Below, piece after piece: positions 17,084 through 26,191 of a DNA stretch of 64,000 bases. The notes under the pieces were generated by a model, which was not told the DNA's origin, did no database searches, and saw only the letters and a program-made list of their open reading frames with translations. Source of the stretch: Pedobacter sp. B4-66 (GTDB lineage: Bacteria; Bacteroidota; Bacteroidia; Sphingobacteriales; Sphingobacteriaceae); assembly GCF_018492665.1 (NCBI RefSeq), contig NZ_JAFVME010000002.1, positions 62,001-126,000 of the forward strand. Reading direction: 5' to 3'. The position numbers and the translations under genes are program-made. Position 1 is the stretch's first letter. The number at the start of each line of letters is the position of its first letter.

Positions 17084-19345
17084 TTATTTTGATAAAGAAA
17101 AAGGCTTATCATCAACAGAAAGGCCTCTTTGCAGATTTGGTTTATTACTCATTTCAAATTTCAATATACCTCCATTGGTGATATCGCTATGCGTGATAAA
17201 ATTTTTGGTATATGTTTTCCCGTTTAACGTTGCTGTACTAATGTAAACGTTTTCTTTGTTATTGTTAGTCGCATCTATGATAAATTTCTTGCCATTTTCG
17301 AGACTGATTGTCATCTTTTTGAACATCGGACTACCAATAACGTATTGATCTGTACCCGGACAAACGCTATAAAAACCCATAGCACTTAATACATACCATG
17401 AAGAAGTTTGTCCCTGATCTTCATCACCCGGATATCCATCTTCAGTAGAATTGTATAGCTTATGCATTACATTACGGGCATGGAACTGTGACTTCCATGG
17501 TTGTCCGGCATAATTATACAGATAAATCATGTGCTGAATTGGTTGGTTACCATGCGCGTATTGACCAAGATTAGCCATAACCATCTCTGTCATTTCGTGG
17601 ATTAAGCCCCCATAGGTTCCAACTTTAACGGTATTAGGTTCAGAAAATACGGAGTCTAGTTTAGCAGTAAAGTTCTGCTCCCCTTTCATCAAGTTTATTA
17701 ACCCTTTAATGTCTTGAAATACCGACCATTGATAATGCCATGCATTACCTTCTGTAAACGGACCTCCCCATTCAATAGGGTCAAAATTTGGCACCCATTT
17801 ACCATCCTTTTGTTTACCACGCATGAAACGGGTACCTGGATCGTAAACATTCTTATAGTTATACATTTGTCTGCTAAATACATCTGCATAGAAATCGTTG
17901 CCAGTCATTTTTGCTAGATTATAGCCACAAAAATCATCGTACGCATATTCTAGTGTTTTTGCTGTTGCCTCTCTGTATTCAGGATATGGAACATAACCTA
18001 ATTCATAATATTCTTTCCACCCGTGGCGACCGTTAGCCGGACCCCAAGGACCTTTGTTGGTTGCCTCATGAAGATATGCCTTTAAAGCTTGCTCTGGATT
18101 AAATGTTCTTATTCCTTTAGCCCAGGCATCTGCCAATAAAGAAATGGCGTGATTACCGATCATACTACCAGCTTCGCCAGGGAATGACCAAGATGGAAGC
18201 CATCCACATTGCTCCTGTGCATCTAGCATTGCCTGCATATAACGGCCATGCATTGTGGGCTGCATAATTGTATTTAAAGGGAATTGTGCACGAAAAGTAT
18301 CCCAGAAACCGGTATCTGTAAACATATACCCTTGGTGTACTTTGCCATCATAAGGACTAAAATAATATGGTTTACCATCCTTATCGTACTCAAAAAACTG
18401 TCTTGAGAACAAACTTGCTCTAAAATAGCAAGAATAGAATGTTGCTTTATCTTCTTCTGAACCTCCTTCTACAAGGATTTTACCTAAATGGTCATTCCAT
18501 ACTTTAGCTGCTGCTGCTTTTGTTTGTTCTAAGGTTTTAAATTTCCCCAGCTCTGTTTTTAAAGTTAGGCTAGCCTGCTCTTCGCTGATGTAAGATGACG
18601 CAGTTTTTGCTTGTACTGTTTCACCTTGTTTAAACTCGATATAAGCTCCCTTTCCTTTTCCTTGCGCAGTTAGTGTACCCTCTTCAACTGTATTATTTGT
18701 ATTATCCCAGGTACCATACTTTACAAATGGTTTATCAAATATGATTTCGAAATAACTCTTAAGATCTTCTCTGATGCGACCGTTATGAACATACCCTGTA
18801 ATCTTTCTTTCTTTCGGATAAATCTTTACTTCACTTAAGCCTGTGTATCCATCCAAAACAAGGTAACTTTTGCCGTTCTTAGGAAAGGTAAAACGCAAAT
18901 GTGCTCCTCTATCTGTCGGGGCCATCTCAGTTACGATATTATTATCAAGTTTTACTTTGTAATAATTTGGCTTGGCTACTTCATTTTTATGATCAAAACC
19001 AGCTTGTCTGTCATTTTCATTTACAGTAAGTTTTCCGGTAACCGGCATTAAAGAAAACACACAGTAGTCATTTGACCATGAACTGCATTGATGTGCTTGT
19101 TGAAAACCACGAATGGTTTTCTTAAAATATTGGTACTTCCATCCGTCTCCATTATTTCCTGTTTGAGGAGTCCAGGTGTGCATACCGAAAGGCAAAGCTG
19201 TTGTGGGATATGTATTACCCCTAGTAAGTTCATGTTTAGAATTAGTACCCTGAAGGGTATTTACGTATTGCACCAGATCTGGTTGTTGTGCCAATGCTAC
19301 ATTGGCGAGCAATACAAATGCGATTAAAATAGATTTTAGTTTCAT
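17084..19345 (-). CDS. Glycoside hydrolase family 92 alpha-mannosidase (probable alpha-1,2 type)
   Basis: The 753-residue exported enzyme (signal peptide 1-19, ending ALAQ) belongs to GH92, calcium-dependent inverting exo-alpha-mannosidases. It starts with VNTLQGTNSKHELTRGNTYP, the N-terminal domain pattern of the family. By spacing against the characterised Bacteroides enzyme BT3990 as I recall it (acid Glu533, base Asp644), Glu532 in TEGNAWHYQW and Asp643 in GDEDQG fit the catalytic pair. His583-Glu584 fits the His-Glu pair tied to alpha-1,2 specificity. It is 4 bp upstream of GH125 and downstream of susD across a hairpin at 19447, so it may have its own promoter. Confidence 0.94.
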   Translation of the reverse strand: MKLKSILIAFVLLANVALAQQPDLVQYVNTLQGTNSKHELTRGNTYPTTALPFGMHTWTPQTGNNGDGWKYQYFKKTIRGFQQAHQCSSWSNDYCVFSLMPVTGKLTVNENDRQAGFDHKNEVAKPNYYKVKLDNNIVTEMAPTDRGAHLRFTFPKNGKSYLVLDGYTGLSEVKIYPKERKITGYVHNGRIREDLKSYFEIIFDKPFVKYGTWDNTNNTVEEGTLTAQGKGKGAYIEFKQGETVQAKTASSYISEEQASLTLKTELGKFKTLEQTKAAAAKVWNDHLGKILVEGGSEEDKATFYSCYFRASLFSRQFFEYDKDGKPYYFSPYDGKVHQGYMFTDTGFWDTFRAQFPLNTIMQPTMHGRYMQAMLDAQEQCGWLPSWSFPGEAGSMIGNHAISLLADAWAKGIRTFNPEQALKAYLHEATNKGPWGPANGRHGWKEYYELGYVPYPEYREATAKTLEYAYDDFCGYNLAKMTGNDFYADVFSRQMYNYKNVYDPGTRFMRGKQKDGKWVPNFDPIEWGGPFTEGNAWHYQWSVFQDIKGLINLMKGEQNFTAKLDSVFSEPNTVKVGTYGGLIHEMTEMVMANLGQYAHGNQPIQHMIYLYNYAGQPWKSQFHARNVMHKLYNSTEDGYPGDEDQGQTSSWYVLSAMGFYSVCPGTDQYVIGSPMFKKMTISLENGKKFIIDATNNNKENVYISTATLNGKTYTKNFITHSDITNGGILKFEMSNKPNLQRGLSVDDKPFSLSK

Positions 19346-19357
19346 GTGTGTAGTTCA

Positions 19358-19378
19358 CCCTTATTACCTATATAAGGG
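19358..19378 (-). promoter_or_regulatory. Inverted repeat in the GH92 leader
   Basis: CCCTTAT (19358-19364) and ATAAGGG (19372-19378) form a perfect 7-bp inverted repeat with a 7-nt spacer. It ends 12 nt before the GH92 ATG, so it is either an operator or an mRNA hairpin close to the ribosome start region. Confidence 0.4.
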
Positions 19379-19446
19379 GGTTGATATTTGGTTTAAAACG
19401 ATTTAGTATCCCAATAATAGGAAAATAAAATTACTTTTAAAAACAG

Positions 19447-19477
19447 AACGGGTGATTGTTGCTAACAATCACCCGTT
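19447..19477 (-). terminator. Terminator between susD and GH92
   Basis: A 14-bp perfect stem (19447-19460 with 19464-19477) with a 3-nt loop is followed on the minus strand by TCTGTTTTTAAAA. It lies 34 bp past the susD stop. In SusCD operons such a hairpin often lowers, rather than ends, transcription into the enzyme genes. Confidence 0.8.
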
Positions 19478-19511
19478 CTTAATACATAGGATAATCCTAC
19501 GGAATTATTAT

Positions 19512-21152
19512 TTAATTATAACCTGGGTTTTGTGATAGATTAGGATTCAAATCACGCTGTTGTTGAGGAATCGGATATAATTCACGTGTTGAACTACTTG
19601 CCGTGTGATCCCACCATGCCCCAGTGGTAAACTTACCAAAACGGATTAAATCATTTCTTCTGAAACCTTCGAAAATAAACTCACGTCCACGTTCTGCCAA
19701 CAACTCATCCATTGTAAGCGTAGCAGTTGTATAAGCATTAGCTGACCATGTAGTAGCAGTAAATGCACGTTTTTTACTATCGTTGACTAGCTGCACGGCT
19801 TCTGCTGTTGCTGCCCCACCATTTTTACGCATAATCGCTTCTGCCTTCGCAAAATAGATCCATGTTAAACGATAGATATTCCAATCAGTATTATTATAGT
19901 TAGGATCAACTTCAGGTTTTCCACCTGGACCTGCAAATTGGTTACCTAGTTTATATTTATTGAAGCGAACACCGCTGTTCTCTTCACCTTCACTCATGTT
20001 TGAAACTTTAGAACCAGTTTTGTTTTTTTGAATGTTGTCCACAAACTCTAATTGTTGTCCAGCATATTCCTCAGAGGCAAGTACTGGTGTTCCATCAGTA
20101 AACTTTACCATCTTCCCAATAAGCAACCAATTTGATTTACGTAAGTCAGCATCTTTATATGTGCTGTATACTCCTGGTATTACGACTACGCCATCATTCC
20201 CATTACGTCCACCACCATAGATTTCTTGTTGTTTAAAATGATAAAATTCACCTGTCCATGATGGTTGAAACCCAGCAGGCTTATACTGATATGCAATAGA
20301 AAAAATCGCCTCTTTTGAAAGATCATTAGTTGTACTAAATTGATCTGCTATATTAGGATCTAAAGCCATTGTTCCATTCTGTGCACCACCTGCACCACCA
20401 ATTAATTTATCAGCAGCAGCAATACAATCATCCCAACGCGGGGTTCCGGTCCAAGCTTCAGCATTCAAGTACAATTCAACTAGCATTGCATAAGCACCCG
20501 CCTGGCTCATACGGCCGACCATATCTCTTGACAATTTAGGAGCCTTTTCTATATTCTCTTTAATTTCCTTTTCAACAAATTCAAACACCTCTTTTCTAGA
20601 TTTTGTTGCCGGTTGAGCTGGGATACCAACCTGAGTAACAACAGGAATATTTCCAAAGAGATCCATTAGTTTAAGATAATGAAAAGCCCTAAGCAACTTA
20701 AGCTCAGCAAGGTATGAATCTTTTTCAATCTGACTAATGCCCATTTTTGAAATATCACGTTTTTCGATATTCTCTATTGGATCATTACATAACCCCATAC
20801 CCCAATACATTAACACCCAAGCTCTATTCAATCCATTCTCATCGGCTGTCCATGAATGATAGTGAAATCTTTTCCATTTACCACCATCCTCACCGTGTCT
20901 GCCTTTAGTAGGCCATGCTAATTGATCCCCAGAAAGCTCTGCAGCCCTCCACCAGCTATCTTGCCCAGAAGGAGTCACCCATGCATTTGCATGAGTATAA
21001 GGTCTTAAAACGGCAGATAAAACTTCGGTTTTATTATTGTAAAAATCGTCTGTTAAAAGCTGATCGTATGCATTTTCATCCAACTTGGTGCATGCACTTG
21101 TTACACTTAGCAAGCCAGCAAGTGCTATATATATTATTGATTTATTTTTCAT
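19512..21152 (-). CDS. SusD/RagB-family glycan-binding outer membrane lipoprotein
   Basis: This 546-residue protein is a classical RagB/SusD lipoprotein. A signal peptide ends at lipobox VTSAC (Cys21). It then has TKLDENAYDQLLTDDFY, the tetratricopeptide-like helices around LAELKLLRAFHYLKLMDLFG, and the C-terminal LLAERGREFIFEGFRRNDLIRFG signature. I took the ATG at 21152; an earlier in-frame ATG at 21164 overlaps the susC stop as TAATG and would add four residues before the signal. It probably presents mannose-containing oligosaccharides to the SusC encoded just upstream. Confidence 0.95.
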   Translation of the reverse strand: MKNKSIIYIALAGLLSVTSACTKLDENAYDQLLTDDFYNNKTEVLSAVLRPYTHANAWVTPSGQDSWWRAAELSGDQLAWPTKGRHGEDGGKWKRFHYHSWTADENGLNRAWVLMYWGMGLCNDPIENIEKRDISKMGISQIEKDSYLAELKLLRAFHYLKLMDLFGNIPVVTQVGIPAQPATKSRKEVFEFVEKEIKENIEKAPKLSRDMVGRMSQAGAYAMLVELYLNAEAWTGTPRWDDCIAAADKLIGGAGGAQNGTMALDPNIADQFSTTNDLSKEAIFSIAYQYKPAGFQPSWTGEFYHFKQQEIYGGGRNGNDGVVVIPGVYSTYKDADLRKSNWLLIGKMVKFTDGTPVLASEEYAGQQLEFVDNIQKNKTGSKVSNMSEGEENSGVRFNKYKLGNQFAGPGGKPEVDPNYNNTDWNIYRLTWIYFAKAEAIMRKNGGAATAEAVQLVNDSKKRAFTATTWSANAYTTATLTMDELLAERGREFIFEGFRRNDLIRFGKFTTGAWWDHTASSSTRELYPIPQQQRDLNPNLSQNPGYN

Positions 21153-21163
21153 ATTACAAAACA

Positions 21164-24100
21164 TTAAAATCCAAAATTAAATCCTACAAGGAATGATCTT
21201 GTACTAGGGTATCTATCACGACTGTCAATACCGGGTCCTGTACCGGTATCCTCAACAAAGTCAGGATCATTTCCTGAATAACCAGTGATAGTTAATAAGT
21301 TCTGACCAGTTAAATACATACGCATATTGCGGATCAATTTGGTCTTGAATTTAAAATTGTAAGCCAGAGTTACCTCATCAAGTTTTACATTGGTACCGTT
21401 CTCTAAATAGTAATCCGAATACATATATGTATCATTTATTTGGCTATGCTTAGTAAAGGCACTTTTTAACAGGTTACCACTCCATGTCTTATTTGCATAG
21501 GAAAGGGCTGTTGTATTTAAGATGTCATAATCAAATTTCCCTCTTATGAAAATTCGTAAATCGAAATTCTTATAAGAAAAGTTATTTGTCCATGACGCAT
21601 AATACTTAGGTATTCCATTTCCAATTGGAGCTAAATCAGTCTTATTTCTATCCTTAGAAATATTGATTTGATCGTTTCTTACTTTTTCGCCATTTCTGTT
21701 ATAGAATAACCATTTACCATCATCAGTAAAACCAGCAAAGCGCTTACCCCAGAATTCACCTAATCTACTTCCTTGATATGTAACGATCGCATCACCTAAG
21801 TCACCCGCTCCGCCAATTCCGCCGAATGTTTTATATTCAACTTTATACAAATCATTTGAATAAGATTCAAGAACATTTTTAAGTGTACTAGCAGTTACGT
21901 CCATATCCCATCTAAAATCAGTATTCTTAATCGCTGAATAATTCAAGGCAAGTTCAATACCTCTAGAAGAAATTGTCCCAACATTTGTAAATATCCTATC
22001 TTGGATATATGGAGGTTGAGGAGAAGTGTACTCATCTAGTAAATCTTTCGTTGTACGATCAAACAAATCTATACTACCTCTTAATCTGCTGTTTAATACT
22101 GTAAAATCTACCCCGATATTTGTTTCTCTTTTAGTTTCCCATTTAAGGTTCGGATTAGGGTTACGATCTGGCCCATAAGTTTCATAATAAGTCCCCGTTC
22201 CATCTGGGAAAAGATATTTCCCTCCGCCACCAAGGGTTACCCTTGATGCATTGTTAGGGATACCACTATTTCCTGTAACTCCATAGCCTACTCTCAGTTT
22301 CAGATAGTTCACGAATGAAATATTTTTCATAAAATTCTCTTCAGACATATTCCAACCTGCTGAAATTGATGGAAAACTAGCCCATTTATTATTCTTTCCA
22401 AATTTAGAAGACCCTTCTCTTCTCAAAATAACTTGCAATAGATATTTGTTATCCAAAGCATAATTTACCCTTCCAAAAAAAGCGATTAAAGTATTATCAT
22501 TTTTGAAACTACTCATTTCAGCCAGACCTTCACCCAATGCAGCCCCCTTACCGAGGTTATCCTCATGAAAACTATCGTTAATAAAGCCGCGATTTCCAAG
22601 ACTCGCTCCCTCTTCGATATGATAACGATAGCTATAACCTGCTAATGCTGTTAAACTGTGTTTACCTGAAAACGTTTTAGTATAATTCAATGTTGGTTCA
22701 ACAGCAAAATCCTGAGACAGAAAATCGCCTTTATAACCATATCCACCACCTGGGAAATCTGTATTTTCCATTGAATCTTCACTAGCCTTTAAGCGATATT
22801 GCCCATCTAAACGACTATCTCTCGTGATTGATCCAAAGATTGAAGCTTTTAAACCATCAATAATATCTAAATCAGCTTTAGCATCCGCAGAGCTTGTCTG
22901 TTGTTTTCTATAGTTCGTTTCCTGTGCTAAGCGAGCAAGTTGATTGGTACTGGTTAAGTCAAAACGATAAGTACCATCTGGATTATAATTTGGAATCGTT
23001 GGATTCTTAGTTGCTTCACTTTCCCAACCACCACCACCTAAAAGGTTGGCTTTGTTGACATTTGTAGCTAAGTTTATTTGCAAATTTAAACGATCATTCA
23101 GCCCTTTTTGATTTACATTTAATCTTAAAGTATACTCTTCTCTGCCATTTGCTTTACTAATCCCCTCTAGATCACGGTAATTTATACTTGCTCTATAGCT
23201 TGTTTTATCCGTTCCACCTGTTAAAGCAAGATTGTGATTTTGTGACAAGTTCTGGCGGTTAACTAATTGATCAAAAAAATTAGTAGATCCACCTAAATCT
23301 GCAGATTTAATTTCACCTGAGGCAATTCTCTGACGAAACTCATCTGCAGTTAAGAAATCAGCTTTATTTTGAACATACTCTTTTCTAAAATATGTAGAAT
23401 AATTAAATTCTGGCGGACCTGGTTTGCCTTTTTTTGTAGTAATTATGATTACCCCTGCATTTGCACTTGTACCATAAATAGCTGCTCCAGAACCATCCTT
23501 TAAAATGTCTATCGAAGCAATATCATCCTGTTGTAACAAGTCAGGATTACCGCCCGGAATTCCATCAATTACAAACAAAGGACCTGTAGCTCCTTTAACC
23601 GTAACAGCGCCACGCAGTTGAACCGACACACCACTATTTGGATTAGAGCCACCAGTTCTTGTTAAATTTAACCCTGCTACTTTACCTTGGATAAGATCTA
23701 ATGGATTTCTTGAACCACTTTGTCTAAATTCTTCTGCCCCAATGTGAGCCACAGATGAAGTTACTTCCTTAGTCTTCAAAGTGCCATAACCTACTCCTAC
23801 CACAACAACATCATCAAGGTTTACCCCTGAATCAAGTACCATTTTAATAGTCAATGGCGTAGTACCATTTCCTGCTGGTTTACTTTGAGTAGTATAACCT
23901 AAATATGAGAATGAAATTAATTCTGTAGCGCTTTCAGCTTCGATGCTGAACTTACCATTAGAATCTGTTACTGTAGATTTGTTTGATGCAGTTTTAACAC
24001 CTACACCAGGAATAGGCTGAGAGTTCTCATCTAGAACTACCCCAGTAATTACCATTTTACGAGCAACGGCTTGCTTATCTGCAAAAGATAAACTAGCCCG

Positions 24101-24205
24101 ACTTAAATTATTCGTTTCCAGATAGCCTTCTGTAGCAGAGTAGCTTCGGAAACTCATGGAACAGAGTAGACATACCCCCGTGCCAATTAGTAGCTTAATG
24201 TTCAT
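21164..24205 (-). CDS. SusC/RagA-family TonB-dependent outer membrane transporter
   Basis: The 1013-residue transporter pairs with the SusD gene that overlaps or abuts it. The start at 24205 (MNIKLLIGTG) gives a clear hydrophobic signal, whereas the upstream in-frame Met at 24259 adds 18 charged residues before it. A carboxypeptidase-regulatory-like domain (GVVLDENSQPIPGVGV) is followed by the plug with VVVVGVGYGTLKTKEVTSSV and DGSGAAIYGTSANAGVIIIT, then the barrel ending FNFGF. Context with GH92 and GH125 implies uptake of alpha-mannan or N-glycan fragments. The 607-bp region upstream must hold its promoter, but no clean match to the consensus was found. Confidence 0.94.
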   Translation of the reverse strand: MNIKLLIGTGVCLLCSMSFRSYSATEGYLETNNLSRASLSFADKQAVARKMVITGVVLDENSQPIPGVGVKTASNKSTVTDSNGKFSIEAESATELISFSYLGYTTQSKPAGNGTTPLTIKMVLDSGVNLDDVVVVGVGYGTLKTKEVTSSVAHIGAEEFRQSGSRNPLDLIQGKVAGLNLTRTGGSNPNSGVSVQLRGAVTVKGATGPLFVIDGIPGGNPDLLQQDDIASIDILKDGSGAAIYGTSANAGVIIITTKKGKPGPPEFNYSTYFRKEYVQNKADFLTADEFRQRIASGEIKSADLGGSTNFFDQLVNRQNLSQNHNLALTGGTDKTSYRASINYRDLEGISKANGREEYTLRLNVNQKGLNDRLNLQINLATNVNKANLLGGGGWESEATKNPTIPNYNPDGTYRFDLTSTNQLARLAQETNYRKQQTSSADAKADLDIIDGLKASIFGSITRDSRLDGQYRLKASEDSMENTDFPGGGYGYKGDFLSQDFAVEPTLNYTKTFSGKHSLTALAGYSYRYHIEEGASLGNRGFINDSFHEDNLGKGAALGEGLAEMSSFKNDNTLIAFFGRVNYALDNKYLLQVILRREGSSKFGKNNKWASFPSISAGWNMSEENFMKNISFVNYLKLRVGYGVTGNSGIPNNASRVTLGGGGKYLFPDGTGTYYETYGPDRNPNPNLKWETKRETNIGVDFTVLNSRLRGSIDLFDRTTKDLLDEYTSPQPPYIQDRIFTNVGTISSRGIELALNYSAIKNTDFRWDMDVTASTLKNVLESYSNDLYKVEYKTFGGIGGAGDLGDAIVTYQGSRLGEFWGKRFAGFTDDGKWLFYNRNGEKVRNDQINISKDRNKTDLAPIGNGIPKYYASWTNNFSYKNFDLRIFIRGKFDYDILNTTALSYANKTWSGNLLKSAFTKHSQINDTYMYSDYYLENGTNVKLDEVTLAYNFKFKTKLIRNMRMYLTGQNLLTITGYSGNDPDFVEDTGTGPGIDSRDRYPSTRSFLVGFNFGF

Positions 24206-24812
24206 TGGTTTTTGAATTAAATTATATTTAGTGTTTATTAATAGTTTTAAAAATTTCAAATCCTGTTACGAATGCGCATAAAAAATCCATACTTATCTCA
24301 AAACATAAAAACCAAATGACAAAAAAGTCAATGGTCATGCTTCAGAAAAAGCTTGAGAAAGAGAGAAAATTAGATTTATTGAGAGAGGGGTAGATTATAC
24401 CCTGAAGCGATTATTGATTAAAAGAAAATACTTATTTAACGAAATCACTTGATTGTTTTTTGAGAGAGCAGCGGCTAAAAATAATTGTTGAGTTTTCATG
24501 AATATTTGGTATACGTAGTTTTCAGTTAGTAGTTTTCAGTAAAACGTTTTATCAACGCCAATATTAAAGAAAATTGTTTAAACCCACCTGCTTTTTTTAT
24601 TTTTTTTGAGAACAATTCTGTTACATTTCAAACTCAAGAAAAGTTAAATCTACAGCTAAGTACACTTAAAATAAAGCAATTACTAGAGGAATTTGAGACA
24701 AAAAAAGATGCTTTTAGGAAGCTATAAATAATGGGATTTGACCCGGATTTTACAGAGATCTGACAGAGGGATGAAGAAAAATTATCCTTCATCCCTATTT
24801 TAGGCCCTTAGT
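24206..24812. other. 607-bp intergenic region between susC and lpxB
   Basis: No intact gene is seen. The part next to susC should hold its promoter and leader. Near the middle an 11-bp word TAGTTTTCAGT is repeated at 24516-24526 and 24530-24540. From about 24541 to 24727 one frame stays open and ends in lysine- and glutamate-rich codons before a TAA, but it has no usable start codon. An inverted repeat AGGGATGAAG/CTTCATCCCT (24767-24796) follows the lpxB stop. Confidence 0.6.
24767..24796 (-). terminator. Possible terminator after lpxB
   Basis: A perfect 10-bp stem (24767-24776 with 24787-24796) with a 10-nt loop lies 16 bp beyond the lpxB stop. The minus-strand sequence after it is not T-rich, so intrinsic termination is uncertain. 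Confidence 0.45.
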
Positions 24813-25925
24813 TTAATGGTGATTTCCCTTAAGGTAAGAAGTTATAAGCTTAGCAGTACGCTCGGATGCTCCTGCGGTTCCCATTTTTGAAGACAGTTCT
24901 TTATAATCGGTCAGCATTTTTTGTCGCCCCTCTCCTGCTACAACAAGATCAAGTTCATTCGCAATATTTTGAGTATTGCAATCTTGCTGGATCAATTCTG
25001 TTACCACTTTCCTATCCATAATTAAGTTCACTAAAGAAATGAACCTTATTTTAACCAGCATTCTGGCAATAGCTACAGAAATTGTTCCTCCTCGATAAAC
25101 TACAACTTGAGGCACATGAAACAGCGCAGTTTCAAGTGTTGCCGTACCAGATGCTACAATAGCGGCGGTGGCAACATTCAGCAAATCATATGTTCTTTCA
25201 AAAACTAAGGTTACATTTTCTGAAGAGATGAATTGTCTGTAATAACTTTCATCAAAAGTGGGGGCCGCAGCAACGACAAACTGATAGTCTGGAAAACGAC
25301 TTGTAACACTGAGCATATCAGGCAGTAAACGTTCTATTTCTTGTTTCCTACTTCCAGGCAACAAAGCGATAATTTTATCATTCAAACCGTAAGTATTTTT
25401 GAAAGAAGAATCGGGATTGAACTGAGCAATTGCATCTAACAGAGGGTTACCAACATAGTCAACATCCATGCCCCAGTCTTTATAAAAATCAACTTCAAAA
25501 GGTAAAATACAGAACAGCTTATCAACAATTCTTTTAATTTTTAAAACCCTCTTTTGATTCCAGGCCCAAACCTTTGGAGATATATAATAACACACACGAA
25601 TTCCATTCTCTTTTGCAAATTCTGCAATCTTCAAATTGAAACCAGGAAAATCTATAAGAATCAATGCATCAGGATTGTACTCCAGCACATCTGCTTTACA
25701 GGCCTTCATATTCTTAAGGATGGTTCTGAGGTTTAATAACACCTCGGTAAAACCCATAAATGCCATTTCAGCATAATGCTTTTTAAGCACACCTCCCTCA
25801 GCTTTCATTTTATCGCCTCCATAAAATCTGAACTCAGCATCAGGATCCTGAACCTTTAACGCCTTCATTAAGTTGGCGCCATGTAAATCTCCGGATGCCT
25901 CTCCGGCTACTAAATAGTATCTCAT
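24813..25925 (-). CDS. lpxB: Lipid-A-disaccharide synthase
   Basis: The 370-residue GT19 enzyme joins UDP-2,3-diacylglucosamine and lipid X to make the tetra-acyl disaccharide of lipid A, at the inner face of the cytoplasmic membrane. Family hallmarks are the N-terminal YYLVAGEASGDLHGANLM, DFPGFNLKIAEFAK, CYYISPKVWAWNQ, ALLPGSRKQEI and ASGTATLETALF. The length is normal. Its ATG overlaps the stop of the small membrane-protein gene by one base (TAATG), so translation of the two is probably coupled. Confidence 0.96.
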   Translation of the reverse strand: MRYYLVAGEASGDLHGANLMKALKVQDPDAEFRFYGGDKMKAEGGVLKKHYAEMAFMGFTEVLLNLRTILKNMKACKADVLEYNPDALILIDFPGFNLKIAEFAKENGIRVCYYISPKVWAWNQKRVLKIKRIVDKLFCILPFEVDFYKDWGMDVDYVGNPLLDAIAQFNPDSSFKNTYGLNDKIIALLPGSRKQEIERLLPDMLSVTSRFPDYQFVVAAAPTFDESYYRQFISSENVTLVFERTYDLLNVATAAIVASGTATLETALFHVPQVVVYRGGTISVAIARMLVKIRFISLVNLIMDRKVVTELIQQDCNTQNIANELDLVVAGEGRQKMLTDYKELSSKMGTAGASERTAKLITSYLKGNHH

Positions 25926-26191
25926 TATTTGGAAACTTTATAAAAAAAGAAGACAAATGCCCAGAGAAAGGTAGCACTAATGATACCCCTCCCTACATTT
26001 TCCTTATCCTGCTTAAAAAAATAATGCATTAGAATAGCATTAACTGCAATACAACCGATTAGCAACAAATCTGCTTTAGCTAAAAAAGCAATTTTATGCA
26101 TCAGGTACCATACTCCGACTATCAATACTCCGGGTACCGAAACCCCGATACCCAAACCTATTAGCACAGAATTCTTAACATTTTTAAACAT
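25925..26191 (-). CDS. Small three-helix membrane protein between surE and lpxB
   Basis: An 88-residue hypothetical protein with three hydrophobic segments (about residues 10-30, 36-54 and 66-84) and a short basic N-terminus. ATG at 26191 was taken as start; the preceding codon is TTG. It overlaps the end of surE by 8 bp and shares one base with the lpxB start, so it lies within a tightly coupled operon. I do not recognise a named family. A role near lipid A synthesis at the inner membrane is only a guess from position. Confidence 0.75.
   Translation of the reverse strand: MFKNVKNSVLIGLGIGVSVPGVLIVGVWYLMHKIAFLAKADLLLIGCIAVNAILMHYFFKQDKENVGRGIISATFLWAFVFFFYKVSK

Noticed and set aside
24300..24330. 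Short inverted pair TGAC/GTCA upstream of susC
   Set aside because: Four-base arms around an A tract are too short to stand out from chance in this AT-rich region.
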